This document shows, piece by piece, positions 7,449 to 15,869 of a DNA stretch of 64,000 bases. A model generated the notes under the pieces. The model made no database searches and was not told the origin of the DNA. It worked only from the letters and a program-made list of their open reading frames with translations. Each line of letters begins with the position of its first letter. The stretch's first letter is position 1. Where the stretch lies: positions 4,712,001-4,776,000 of the forward strand of contig NZ_CP102332.1 of the NCBI RefSeq assembly GCF_024600715.1. The letters are read 5' to 3'. The position numbers and the translations under genes are program-made. This DNA comes from Streptomyces changanensis. Lineage in GTDB: Bacteria; Actinomycetota; Actinomycetes; Streptomycetales; Streptomycetaceae.

Positions 7449-9491
7449 CTACGGGAAGGTGAGCTTGAACCCGTTGATGTAGCCGGTGTCCTGCGCGGCC
7501 CGGTCCTGGACGCGGAGCTTCCAGGCGCCGTTGGCGACCTCGCTGGAGGCGTTGACCGTGTAGGTCGCCTTCACGTTGTCGGCCGAGTCGGACGAGCTGT
7601 ACGGCTTCAGGTTGTAGACCGAGCCGTCCGGGGCGACCAGGTCGACGACCAGGTCGCCGCGCCAGGTGTGGACGATGTCGACGTCGACCTTGAGGGCGGA
7701 GGGGGCGTTGCCCGCGACGCCGGTGACGTCGACGGTCGAGGTGACGGCGGCGCCGTTGTCCGGGATGGAGACGTCCGCGGTGTTCTCGAAGACCTTGCCC
7801 GTGCCCGGGTCGCCGCCACCGGGGCGGGCCCCGACGTTGACGCCGGCCCAGGCGTGCTCGACGGCCTTGACCTCGGCGCTGCCGGCGCCGTACAGCTCGG
7901 TGGCGACGGCGACCGTGCCGGTGCGGGCGCCCGCGTAGTTCGTGGTGCTGGTGAACTTGGTGGTGAGCGCCTTGAACCAGATCAGCGCGGCCTTGTCGCG
8001 GCCGATGCCGGTGACGGGCAACCCGTCGGAGGTCGGCGAGTCGTAGGCCACGCCGTTGATCGTCTTGGTGCCGCTGCCCTCGGAGAGCAGGTAGAACCAG
8101 TGGTTCGCCGGGCCCGAGGAGTAGTGGACGTCGATGCTGCCGATGCCCGAGTACCAGGCGTCCTTGGACGAGCCGTCCTTGCTCGGCTTGTCCATGTAGC
8201 GCAGCGGGGTGCCGTTGCCGCGGATGTCGATCTTCTCGCCGACGAGGTAGTCGCCGACGTCCTTGGCGTTGTTCGCGTGGAACTCGACCGCGGCGGCGAA
8301 GATGTCGGACGTCGCCTCGTTGAGGCCGCCGGACTCGCCGCTGTAGACGAGCTTGGCCGTGACCGAGGTCAGGCCGTGCGTCATCTCGTGCGCGGCGACG
8401 TCGATGGACGTGAGCGGCTTGGCGTTGCCGGAGCCGTCGCCGTACGTCATGCAGAAGCAGCTGTCCTGCCAGAACGCGTTGACGTAGTTGTTGCCGTAGT
8501 GGACGCGCGAGTACGCGCCGACGCCATCACCCCGGATGCCGGAGCGGCCGTGCACGTTCTTGTAGTAGTCCCAGGTGAGGGCCGCGCCGTAGTGGGCGTC
8601 GGCGCCCGCGGTCTCCAGGTTGGTCGGCGTGCCGTCGCCCCAGACGTCGTCGGAGCCGGAGAAGAGCGTCCCGGTGCCGGAGGTGCCGCGGTTGAGGTTG
8701 TACGTCTTGTGGCTGCCGCGCGCCGTGTCGGTCAGCGTGAAGTTGCTGCCGGACTGGGCGGTGCCCAGGGTGACCTGGCCGCTGTACTGGGTGTTGCCGG
8801 TCCCGTTGTGGACCGCCTGCCACTCGTACAGCTTGGCGCCCGTCGCGGCGTCGGTGACCACGTGCAGCTCGTTGGGGGTGCCGTCGTGCTGGAGGCCGCC
8901 CACGACGGTCTCGTACGCGAGGACGGGCTTGCCCTGGGCGAGCCACACCACCTTGCGGGGCGCCTGCTGCGCCTCGGTGGCCTTCGAGCCCTCGGCGCGG
9001 GCGGCGCCGAGCGCCTGCTTCTCGGCCGCGGCCGGGGCGACGTCGGCGCTGAGGTCGACGTTCTTCAGCTCCGCGCGGGCGGCCTTGGCGACCGCCTCGG
9101 TCCTCCCCGCCTTCGTCTCGGTGACGAGGAGGTCGCCGCCGAGGACCGGCAGGCCGGCGTACGTGCGCTCGTAGCGCGTGTGGGTCGTGCCGTCCCGGTC
9201 CTGCGTCACGTCGCGCACGACGAGCTTCTCCTGGGCGCCGAGACCCAGTTCCTTCGCGGTCTCGGCCTTGCCCGCGTCGGCCGCGCGGATGAGCGCGGTG
9301 CGCTGGGCGGGGGAGAGGTCGGCGGGGAGGGCGCCCGGATCGGCCTGGCCGGCGGCCTGGCCCTTCGGGGCCGCGGTGCCCCATGCGGCGCCGGCGGAGG
9401 CGGGTCCGGTCTGGACGCCCACGGCGAACATGGCGGCGGCGGCTATCAGAGCGCCCGTCGCGGTCGCGCGACGGCTTGGCGTGGATCTCAC
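7449..9491 (-). CDS. Secreted M4 zinc metalloprotease with C-terminal P-domain
   Basis: This thermolysin-like neutral protease has 680 residues. Order: signal peptide (basic start, hydrophobic core, cleavage near 'GPASA'), FTP and PepSY propeptide domains, the M4 catalytic domain with HEMTH (368-372) and the third zinc ligand in 'GGLNEATSD' (Glu392), the catalytic histidine in 'DVHYSSG' (His456), then a P-proprotein domain from about 572. The propeptide probably acts as an intramolecular chaperone and inhibitor, as in this family. GTG 9491 is chosen because AAAAGGAGT precedes it and the signal peptide begins there; the frame is open 32 codons further upstream. The P-domain may aid folding or substrate binding. 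It is transcribed away from the MerR gene. Confidence 0.93.
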   Translation of the reverse strand: MRSTPSRRATATGALIAAAAMFAVGVQTGPASAGAAWGTAAPKGQAAGQADPGALPADLSPAQRTALIRAADAGKAETAKELGLGAQEKLVVRDVTQDRDGTTHTRYERTYAGLPVLGGDLLVTETKAGRTEAVAKAARAELKNVDLSADVAPAAAEKQALGAARAEGSKATEAQQAPRKVVWLAQGKPVLAYETVVGGLQHDGTPNELHVVTDAATGAKLYEWQAVHNGTGNTQYSGQVTLGTAQSGSNFTLTDTARGSHKTYNLNRGTSGTGTLFSGSDDVWGDGTPTNLETAGADAHYGAALTWDYYKNVHGRSGIRGDGVGAYSRVHYGNNYVNAFWQDSCFCMTYGDGSGNAKPLTSIDVAAHEMTHGLTSVTAKLVYSGESGGLNEATSDIFAAAVEFHANNAKDVGDYLVGEKIDIRGNGTPLRYMDKPSKDGSSKDAWYSGIGSIDVHYSSGPANHWFYLLSEGSGTKTINGVAYDSPTSDGLPVTGIGRDKAALIWFKALTTKFTSTTNYAGARTGTVAVATELYGAGSAEVKAVEHAWAGVNVGARPGGGDPGTGKVFENTADVSIPDNGAAVTSTVDVTGVAGNAPSALKVDVDIVHTWRGDLVVDLVAPDGSVYNLKPYSSSDSADNVKATYTVNASSEVANGAWKLRVQDRAAQDTGYINGFKLTFP

Positions 9492-9785
9492 GCGGACTCC
9501 TTTTGCGAGGGGGGTACCGGGGACCTGGGTGTGTCCCCGGGCGGTGCAAACAGAGCTGGCGGAGCAAGAACGGGGGAAGAGTCGCACTGGAGTGCGCGCC
9601 CTGTCAGGACCGCGTCAAGAAGTTGGCCGGAAGTCGTCCGTTGCCTGAAAAGTCATGTTCGTTAAGCGGACGTCAACCCCGTGTTTCCCCGGGCGGCCCG
9701 GCCGGTGCGGGGCGGTCCCCCGGCGGTACCGTCACCGGACCCCTCCCACGCAGGACTTGAGTCTCCACCCGCTGGAAGGTCGACG
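9492..9785. promoter_or_regulatory. Divergent promoter region, protease / MerR
   Basis: This 294-nt gap separates two divergent genes and is AT-richer around 9605-9675, where both promoters should lie. The MerR gene has GGAAGG just before its start. I could not assign convincing -35/-10 pairs. Confidence 0.45.
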
Positions 9786-10703
9786 ATGGATCCCGTGAGC
9801 GACCGCGCCGCCCTGTTGACGATCGGCGAGCTCGCCCGCCGCACCGGACTGCCGGTGCGCACCATCCGCTTCTGGTCCGACAACGGCGTCGTCGAGCCGA
9901 CCGACCGCTCCACGGGCGGCTACCGGCTCTACGACCCGGACGCCGTGGCCCGCCTCGACCTGGTCCGCACCCTGCGCGAACTGGGCCTGGACCTCGACAC
10001 GGTCCGCCGGGTGCTGGCCCGGCAGGTCACCGTCCACGACGTGGCCGCGGCGCACCTGCGCGCCGTCGAGGCGGAGCTCCGCACGCTCCACGTGCGGCGC
10101 GCGGTGCTGCGGCGGGTGGCCCGGCACGGAACCACCACCGAGGAGATGAGACTCATGCACGAACTGACCCGGATGTCCGCCGACGAACGGCAGCGCATCA
10201 TCGACGACTTCGTCCACGCCACCTTCGACGGCCTTCCCACCGACGGACCCGGCGGGCACATCGCCGACGCCATGCGCGCCCTCCCGGCGGAGCTGCCCAC
10301 CGACCCCACCTCGGAACAGCTCGACGCCTGGGTGGAGCTGGCCGAACTGGTCGGCGACGAGGCATTCCGCGCCCGCGTGCGGGAGATGGCGGTGGCCGGC
10401 GCGCCCACCGGCCCGGAGCCGCGGCCGCAGGGCCCCGACCCCGCGCTGGTCGCCGAACACGCCGGCCGCGCGGTGCGCGAGGGCGTCGCCCCGCAGTCGG
10501 CCGCCGGCAGGGAGGTCCTGCACCGGATCGTCGACCCGGCCCTGGCCCCGGCGGACCGCGCCCGGCTCGCCGACCACCTGGCCACCTTCACGGACGTCCG
10601 GGTGGAGCGGTACTGGCAGCTGCTCGGGGTGCTCAACGGCCGGCCGCCGTTCCCGCCGCAGGCACCGGCCTTCACCTGGCTGATCACCGCCCTGCGGGCG
10701 TAG
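9786..10703 (+). CDS. MerR-family transcriptional regulator
   Basis: The 305-residue protein opens with a MerR DNA-binding domain: 'LTIGELARRTGLPVRTIRFW' (about 11-30) is the winged helix-turn-helix and 'STGGYRLYD' the wing. A dimerisation helix follows (to about 115). The remaining 190 residues are a helical effector domain without the cysteines of metal sensors, so a small organic ligand or another cue is likelier. The start is ATG 9786 behind GGAAGG. Divergence from the M4 protease makes that gene a possible target, which the sequence alone cannot prove. Confidence 0.88.
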   Translation: MDPVSDRAALLTIGELARRTGLPVRTIRFWSDNGVVEPTDRSTGGYRLYDPDAVARLDLVRTLRELGLDLDTVRRVLARQVTVHDVAAAHLRAVEAELRTLHVRRAVLRRVARHGTTTEEMRLMHELTRMSADERQRIIDDFVHATFDGLPTDGPGGHIADAMRALPAELPTDPTSEQLDAWVELAELVGDEAFRARVREMAVAGAPTGPEPRPQGPDPALVAEHAGRAVREGVAPQSAAGREVLHRIVDPALAPADRARLADHLATFTDVRVERYWQLLGVLNGRPPFPPQAPAFTWLITALRA

Positions 10704-10753
10704 GGACCGCCGGGCCCGCCACCCCGGGGACAGGCGCGTAGGGCCCGGTTCCG

Positions 10754-10759
10754 TACGCT
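10754..10759 (+). promoter_or_regulatory. -10-like box TACGCT
   Basis: TACGCT ends 6 nt before ATG 10766. That spacing would give a leaderless mRNA, and no ribosome site is visible. No clear -35. Confidence 0.35.
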
Positions 10760-10765
10760 GCTCCC

Positions 10766-11386
10766 ATGAGTGAGGGGACCCGTACGAGCAGGCGGACCAT
10801 GCTGCTCCGCACACTGCTGGTGCTGCTGTTCGCCTGGGGCATCGCCGTCGGCAACACCGCGCTGGCCTACGTCACGCTCGGCTACGACGCCGTCCCGATC
10901 GCCGTGGGCGTCGTGCTGAGCCTCGCCTTCGTCATCGTCCTGCGCCTGCTCCACCAGGCGTGGTGGCTGGCGCTGCTGTCGGCGGTGCCCGCCCTGTTGG
11001 TCCTGGTGGGCTCGGTGCAGTACGCCCCCGAGGCCGCGCTGGAGCGGCGCGGGGTCCGCGAGAGCGTGCTCGTCTTCGCCCACGAGGGCAGCGGCAACGA
11101 CCACAGCTACACCCTCGTCGGCCCGGAGGGCCGGCTCGACGAACCGCTGGAGTACCGGGGCTCGAACCCCGGCTACCGGATCGGTCAGCGCATCGAGATC
11201 GTGCGCGACCCGGAGGGCGAGGTGCCGCTGGCCGACGCCGCCGACGTGGACGCGCGGGGCCGCCGCGCCGGCCTCGTCATCGGCGTCACCGCCTGGACGC
11301 TGATGGTGCCGCTCGCCGGATGGCGCGGGTACGTGCAGCGGCGCAAGAACCGCGAACCGCTGCTGGAGCGGCTCGGCGTCATGTGA
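10766..11386 (+). CDS. Membrane protein of unknown function (DUF3592-like)
   Basis: The 206-residue protein has hydrophobic helices at about 12-35, 40-58 and 65-83, a soluble segment (about 90-168), and a last helix at about 170-187 followed by a basic tail. The soluble part, 'YRIGQRIEIVRDPEG', resembles DUF3592 proteins, in which a small beta domain sits outside the membrane; I hold this loosely. It is transcribed alone and ends at the hairpin it shares with the convergent barstar-like gene. Confidence 0.7.
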   Translation: MSEGTRTSRRTMLLRTLLVLLFAWGIAVGNTALAYVTLGYDAVPIAVGVVLSLAFVIVLRLLHQAWWLALLSAVPALLVLVGSVQYAPEAALERRGVRESVLVFAHEGSGNDHSYTLVGPEGRLDEPLEYRGSNPGYRIGQRIEIVRDPEGEVPLADAADVDARGRRAGLVIGVTAWTLMVPLAGWRGYVQRRKNREPLLERLGVM

Positions 11387-11404
11387 GCCGCCGGGGCGTC
11401 CGCC

Positions 11405-11437
11405 GAGGGCCCGGAGCGCGTGCCGCTCCGGGCCCTC
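11405..11437. terminator. Bidirectional terminator
   Basis: GAGGGCCCGGAGCG (11405-11418) pairs perfectly with CGCTCCGGGCCCTC (11424-11437) over 14 bp around a 5-nt loop. It lies between convergent genes and overlaps the stop codon of the minus-strand gene. Confidence 0.8.
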
Positions 11438-12587
11438 AGCGCAGCTCCACCGTGACGCCGACGCGGCGCAGCAGCTTCACGACGCTCTCGACGTAACCCA
11501 GCTCCCCGGCGCTGTCCACACTCACCCCGGCCAGCGCCTCACGGGCCACGTCGGCGTCGTGCCACACCAGCGTGAAGGGCTCCGGGGGCGCCTCCCCGCC
11601 GCACTGGCAGCCGCGCAGCGCCGCCCAGCACTGGAAGTAGCCGCGGCCCGGCCCGGCGACCGCCTCGCCCAGGGCGCACTCCAGCCCCGGTACGTCGGTG
11701 ACGAACCGGCCGTCCAGCTCGCACACCGCGCCCGCCGCGTCCGGGCCGGGCCGCGGCTCCGTGTACCGCAGCCACTCCCGCCGCCCCTCGGTCGACAGCC
11801 CCGCCCAGGCGTTGCGCTCGCGCGGCGGCCCCTCGAACCAGGCGTCCCGCGCCGCGCGGGCGGCCGACGGGCGCGGGTCGGGCGCCCCGTACAGCAGAGT
11901 CACGTCCACGAGGGCCCCGCCGAGCGTCGAGGGGCGGCACTCGGTCACCTCGACCGACACCGCCTCCTCCACGTACAGCGTCCGGCCGGACCGGTCCAGC
12001 GCCCGCAGCAGCAGCCCGCCGTCACCGCCGTTCCGCTCGCGCCGCATCCGCCTCAGCAGCGGCTCCCACGGCTCGCACCCGAGCAGGCGCAGCGGCGGCG
12101 CCTGCGGCCGGCGGCGTACCCGGTCGAGCCCCGCCACGCCCCGGGCCCGTCCGATGACGTCGCCGGAGACCCCGTTGAACACGAGCACCTCGGGCTTCAC
12201 GGGCCGCGCGGGGTCGCGGGGCTCCTCGGTCACGACGGCCTCGACGACGACGTCGCCGTCCGCCGCACCGACCACGACGGCCTGGTCGAGCGTCCACCAG
12301 TCGCCGACGGAGTCGTCCGCCTCGTCCTGCACCAGGACCGTGAGTTCCCCCAGCGGTACGGGCCCGCGCGCACACCGCTCGGCGGCCAGCCGCAGCCGCC
12401 CGTAGGGCTCGCACCCTTCGAGGACCAGCCGCTCGCGCACCGGCTCCCGGTCCACGAACAGCCCCTCGACGTCGACGCACCGCGCCCACACGACCTGCTC
12501 GCCGTCCCACTCCTCGTGGCCCAGCACGTACCGCAGGGGGAGGTCCCGGTCCCAGGTGACGGCGCTACTCAGCGAGGCCCCCGTCAC
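11436..12587 (-). CDS. Protein with C-terminal barstar-like domain
   Basis: The 383-residue protein has a long N-terminal part without a recognised fold ('TWDRDLPLRYVLGHEEW' near the start). A C-terminal segment of about 90 residues looks like barstar, the inhibitor of the RNase barnase: 'ALGEAVAGPGRGYF', 'PFTLVWHDADVAREAL' and the closing 'VVKLLRRVGVTVEL' strand-helix pattern. GTG 12587 is the preferred start: it overlaps the end of the DUF397 gene by 23 nt, implying translational coupling. GTG 12596 and GTG 12527 are alternatives. No barnase-like nuclease is visible in the window. It may be an orphan immunity protein, or barstar may serve as a generic protein-binding module. Confidence 0.75.
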   Translation of the reverse strand: MTGASLSSAVTWDRDLPLRYVLGHEEWDGEQVVWARCVDVEGLFVDREPVRERLVLEGCEPYGRLRLAAERCARGPVPLGELTVLVQDEADDSVGDWWTLDQAVVVGAADGDVVVEAVVTEEPRDPARPVKPEVLVFNGVSGDVIGRARGVAGLDRVRRRPQAPPLRLLGCEPWEPLLRRMRRERNGGDGGLLLRALDRSGRTLYVEEAVSVEVTECRPSTLGGALVDVTLLYGAPDPRPSAARAARDAWFEGPPRERNAWAGLSTEGRREWLRYTEPRPGPDAAGAVCELDGRFVTDVPGLECALGEAVAGPGRGYFQCWAALRGCQCGGEAPPEPFTLVWHDADVAREALAGVSVDSAGELGYVESVVKLLRRVGVTVELR

Positions 12588-12774
12588 GCACGGCACCGAC
12601 GAACGCCGCCCAGGCGGCCCGGTCGAAGGCGAGGACGGGCCCGAACGGGTCCTTGCTGTCACGCACGGGGACGGCGCCGGGGAAAGCGGGGGCGATTTCG
12701 ATGCAGTTGCCGCTGTTGTTTCCGCTGTAGCTGCTCTTGATCCAGTGCGCCGCGTGGAGGTTTCGCCTGTCCAT
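12565..12774 (-). CDS. DUF397 protein, partner of the adjacent regulator
   Basis: The 69 residues carry the DUF397 signature 'WIKSSYSGNNSGNCIEIA', then 'VRDSKDPFGPVLAFDRAAW'. Such proteins are paired with DUF5753 helix-turn-helix regulators in Streptomyces (WhiJ/AbaA/Scr1-type loci) and are proposed to act as the other half of a toxin-antitoxin-like switch. ATG 12774 has GAAGG just upstream. The gene overlaps the regulator's 3' end by 116 nt in a different frame and the barstar-like gene's 5' end by 23 nt. The block is lower in GC than its neighbours. Confidence 0.9.
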   Translation of the reverse strand: MDRRNLHAAHWIKSSYSGNNSGNCIEIAPAFPGAVPVRDSKDPFGPVLAFDRAAWAAFVGAVRDGGLAE

Positions 12775-13606
12775 GGCCTTCGTACCCTTCCATCACGTTC
12801 CTGATCAGGGCTGCTGATTCGCGAGCCGACAGAACATCCGCCCGCATCACATCATAGGTGCGGTTGTAGCGCGCCAAGTCGGATGGGTCCGTGCTGAAAT
12901 GACCTCGGAGAAGCGATTCCGAGTACAGCAACTCCTCCCCGTCGGGCAGCCTGATCAATGACAACGACGTGTTGGGGCGGTCGATCCGCGGATCCGCGAA
13001 CGGCGCCACCTGAAGGCGGATGTTGGGCCGCTCGGCGACATCGAGCAGGTGCGCGCACTGGTCCCGCATGACTGCTGGGCTTCCCATGACCGTCCGTAGG
13101 CAACTCTCGTCCAACACCACGATGTAGAGCGGCCCCTGCGGTGACAGGTAGCGGGGTTGGCGACTCAGGCGGGCCCGGACGCGTTCCTCGACCTCTTCGG
13201 CGTCAGGGCAGTGGAGGGAGAACAGCGACCGCACATACGCGGCTGTCTGCAAGAGCCCCGGAATGACGAGGGCCTGGTATTCGCGGACGACCACGGCCTC
13301 CGCCTCCATGCGGACCCGTCGCTCGAACCAGTCCGGGTGCTCGACGTTCGGATACCAGTCGACCTTGCCCCACAGCCGCAGCAGCATCCCGCCGGTGCCC
13401 AGCAGCTCGTCGCAGCGGCTCGCGAAGGTGTCCTGGGGTACCCGCGTGCCCGACTCGACGCGAGCGATGTGGGAGCGGTCGCAGGGGATGTCGCGGGCCA
13501 GGGCGTCCTGGGTGAGGCCCGCCGCCTCGCGGTGGTGCTTCAGCACCTCGCCGAAGAGGGCGGCCGTCGTGGACGCCGCCCCTCCCGTCGCGTTCCTCCT
13601 GCTCAC
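12659..13606 (-). CDS. Helix-turn-helix regulator with DUF5753 (WhiJ/Scr1 type)
   Basis: The 315-residue protein has an XRE-type helix-turn-helix ('AGLTQDALARDIPCDRSHIA', about residues 33-52), then the DUF5753 domain: 'YPNVEHPDWFERRVRMEAEA', 'LVIPGLLQTAAYVRSLF', 'YSESLLRGHF'. Typical members stop just after the helix ending in 'ALIR...YE'. Here the frame continues about 38 further basic, Gln/Arg-rich residues through the start of the DUF397 gene, suggesting the usual stop codon was lost. GTG 13606 has GGAGGGGG upstream. These regulators normally repress their own locus and influence aerial development or antibiotic timing. Lower GC suggests a variable, possibly acquired module. Confidence 0.9.
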   Translation of the reverse strand: MSRRNATGGAASTTAALFGEVLKHHREAAGLTQDALARDIPCDRSHIARVESGTRVPQDTFASRCDELLGTGGMLLRLWGKVDWYPNVEHPDWFERRVRMEAEAVVVREYQALVIPGLLQTAAYVRSLFSLHCPDAEEVEERVRARLSRQPRYLSPQGPLYIVVLDESCLRTVMGSPAVMRDQCAHLLDVAERPNIRLQVAPFADPRIDRPNTSLSLIRLPDGEELLYSESLLRGHFSTDPSDLARYNRTYDVMRADVLSARESAALIRNVMEGYEGHGQAKPPRGALDQEQLQRKQQRQLHRNRPRFPRRRPRA

Positions 13607-13743
13607 CGTGGCCCCCTCCGTGACAGTCGATCACTGGCACGCCGTCAGCGTTGAGTTGCGTCACCGCGCTGCGCGACGCTGAGGGAACCCAACGTAACCA
13701 GCGCCCCGCCGACGCGGGGCGCGAAGCCACCTACGGAGCACCG

Positions 13744-13944
13744 ATGGAACGCCAGCCCGAATACGGCACACCTGTCCACGACCGGCCGCCCGTGCCGAGG
13801 CCCGGCTGCCTGCCGTGTCTGGAACTGGCGGCGCAGCGCGCCGGCGCCCGCCACCGGGGGGACGTCAGCGCCGCCACGGACGCGAACGTGCTGCTCCGCC
13901 GCCACCTGGCCGAGACCCACGAGGGCGACGGGTACACGGGCTGA
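13744..13944 (+). CDS. Small CxxC protein of the regulator locus
   Basis: This 66-residue protein starts at ATG 13744 and is divergent from the DUF5753 regulator. It contains 'PGCLPCLEL' (a CxxC pair) and a C-terminal 'LLRRHLAETH' helix. Similar short proteins often sit beside WhiJ-type regulator/DUF397 pairs, as I remember. It has no signal peptide or transmembrane segment. The stop lies only 5 nt from the convergent ABC gene stop. Function unknown. Confidence 0.65.
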   Translation: MERQPEYGTPVHDRPPVPRPGCLPCLELAAQRAGARHRGDVSAATDANVLLRRHLAETHEGDGYTG

Positions 13945-13949
13945 CGACC

Positions 13950-15869
13950 TCAGCCGACGACGCTCTCCCGCCACGCCCGGTGGAGTCCGGCGAAGCGGCC
14001 GTCGCCGGTGATGAGGCGCTCCGGGGGGCCGTCCTCGACGATCCGGCCGTGCTCCATGACCAGCACCCGGTCGGCGATCTCCACGGTGGACAGGCGGTGC
14101 GCGATCACCACGGCCGTCCGCCCGTGCAGAACGGTGTCCATCGCGCGCTGCACCGCCCGTTCGCCGGGGATGTCCAGGGAGCTGGTCGCCTCGTCGAGGA
14201 TCAGCACCCCCGGGTCGGCCAGCAGCGCGCGGGCGAAGGCGACCAGCTGGCGCTGGCCGGCCGAGATGCGTCCGCCGCGCTTGCGCACGTCCGTGTCGTA
14301 CCCGTCGGGCAGGGCCGCGATGAAGTCGTGCGCGCCGATCGCCTTCGCGGCGCGCTCGATCTCGTCGCGGGTCGCGTCGGGGCGGCCGAGGGCGATGTTC
14401 TCGGCGACCGTCCCGGAGAACAGGAACGCCTCCTGCGTCACCATCACCACCCCGCGCCGCAGCTCCGGCGTGGTGAGGTCGCGCAGGTCGACGCCGTCGA
14501 GGAGGACGCGCCCCTCGGACGGGTCGTAGAACCGCGCCAGCAGTTTCGCGAGGGTCGACTTGCCCGCCCCGGTCGAGCCGACGACCGCGACCGTCTGGCC
14601 CGCCGGGACCGTCAGGTCGAAGCGCGGCAGCACCTCGCCGCCCGTGCGGTAGGCGAAGCGCACCCCCTCGAAGACGACCTCCCGGCCCGGCGCGCCGGCC
14701 GGGCGGGGCGGCAGTTCGCGGGAGACGGCCGGCTCGGGCACCGTCGGCTCCTGCGCGAGGAGTCCGGCGATCTTCTCCAGGGAGGCGGCGGCGGACTCGT
14801 AGGCGTTGAGGAACATCGCGAGCCGGTCGATCGGGTCGTACAGCCGCCGCACATACAGCACGGCCGCGGCGAGCACGCCCAGTGCGAGGGTGCCGTCGGC
14901 GACCCGGTACGCGCCCCACAGGACCATGCCGGCGACGGCCGTGTTGGCGACGAGGCGGGAGCCGACCACGTACCGGGCCATCTCCAGGATCGCGTCGCCG
15001 TTGCGCCGCTCGTGGTGGTGGTTGAGGGCGCCGAACACCTCGTCGTTGCCGCGCTCCCGGCGGAACGCGCGCACCGGCCGGATGCCGTTCATCGTCTCCG
15101 CGAACTTCACGATGACCGCCGCGATGGCAGTGGACCGGGCGCTGAACGCCCGCGACGCGCGCCGCCGGTAGTACCGCACCAGCAGGTACAGCGGCCCGAA
15201 CGACGCCACCGCGACGGCGCCGATGCCCAGGTCCAGCCAGAGCAGGAGCAGTGAGATCGCCACGAACGACACCACCACGTTGACCAGTTCCTGCAGGCCC
15301 TCGCTCAGCAGCTCCCGCAGTGACTCCACGTCGGTCGTCGACCGGGAGATGAGCCGCCCGGAGGTGTAGCGCTCGTGGAAGTCGACGCTGAGCGCCTGGG
15401 CGTGGCGGAAGATCCGGCCCCGCAGGTCCAGCAGCACGTCCTGGTTGACGCGCGCGGACGTCCGGGTGAAGGCGTACTGGAACAGCCCGGCCCCCACCGC
15501 GCACAGCCCGTACCCGACCGCCACCGCGACCAGCGGCCCCCGGTCCCCCTGGCGCAGGGCCGGCACGGCCCGGTCGATCGCGTACGCCACGACGAGCGGC
15601 CCGGCCTGCACCGCCGCCTGCTGGAGCAGGAGCAGCAGCGCCGACAGCGCCACCCGCGCCCGCCGGGGCGCCAGCAGCGACCGCAGCAGCGCGCCCGTGG
15701 CGCCCGCGGGGGCGGGCAGCTGGTCCCGGTCGAACCGGTCCCGTTCCGCCGCCTGTTCCGCCGCGGCCCGCTCCTCGGGGGTGGGCTCCGCCCGTTCCTC
15801 GTGTGCGGCGGTCGCGTGCTCCGCCCGGGGCGCGGGCCCCTTTCCCCGCCGTTCCTCCCGTGTCGTCAT
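13950..15869 (-). CDS. ABC exporter half-transporter (consensus ATPase subunit)
   Basis: The 639-residue protein has a cytoplasmic N-terminus of about 70 charged residues, a six-helix type 1 exporter membrane domain (about 80-370) and an ATPase domain. It has Walker A 'GSTGAGKST', signature 'ISAGQRQ' (variant of LSGGQ), Walker B 'VLILDEATSSLD' with the catalytic glutamate, and the H-loop in 'AHRLSTV'. ATG 15869 overlaps the stop of the upstream ABC gene (ATGA), so the two are translated together and almost certainly form a heterodimer. The substrate is unknown; related pairs export lipids, peptides or drugs. Confidence 0.92.
   Translation of the reverse strand: MTTREERRGKGPAPRAEHATAAHEERAEPTPEERAAAEQAAERDRFDRDQLPAPAGATGALLRSLLAPRRARVALSALLLLLQQAAVQAGPLVVAYAIDRAVPALRQGDRGPLVAVAVGYGLCAVGAGLFQYAFTRTSARVNQDVLLDLRGRIFRHAQALSVDFHERYTSGRLISRSTTDVESLRELLSEGLQELVNVVVSFVAISLLLLWLDLGIGAVAVASFGPLYLLVRYYRRRASRAFSARSTAIAAVIVKFAETMNGIRPVRAFRRERGNDEVFGALNHHHERRNGDAILEMARYVVGSRLVANTAVAGMVLWGAYRVADGTLALGVLAAAVLYVRRLYDPIDRLAMFLNAYESAAASLEKIAGLLAQEPTVPEPAVSRELPPRPAGAPGREVVFEGVRFAYRTGGEVLPRFDLTVPAGQTVAVVGSTGAGKSTLAKLLARFYDPSEGRVLLDGVDLRDLTTPELRRGVVMVTQEAFLFSGTVAENIALGRPDATRDEIERAAKAIGAHDFIAALPDGYDTDVRKRGGRISAGQRQLVAFARALLADPGVLILDEATSSLDIPGERAVQRAMDTVLHGRTAVVIAHRLSTVEIADRVLVMEHGRIVEDGPPERLITGDGRFAGLHRAWRESVVG

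Noticed and set aside
6225-9665. Open frame of about 1145 codons on the plus strand
   Set aside because: It runs out of frame through glgP, across the 19-bp repeats and antisense to the M4 protease; no protein features.
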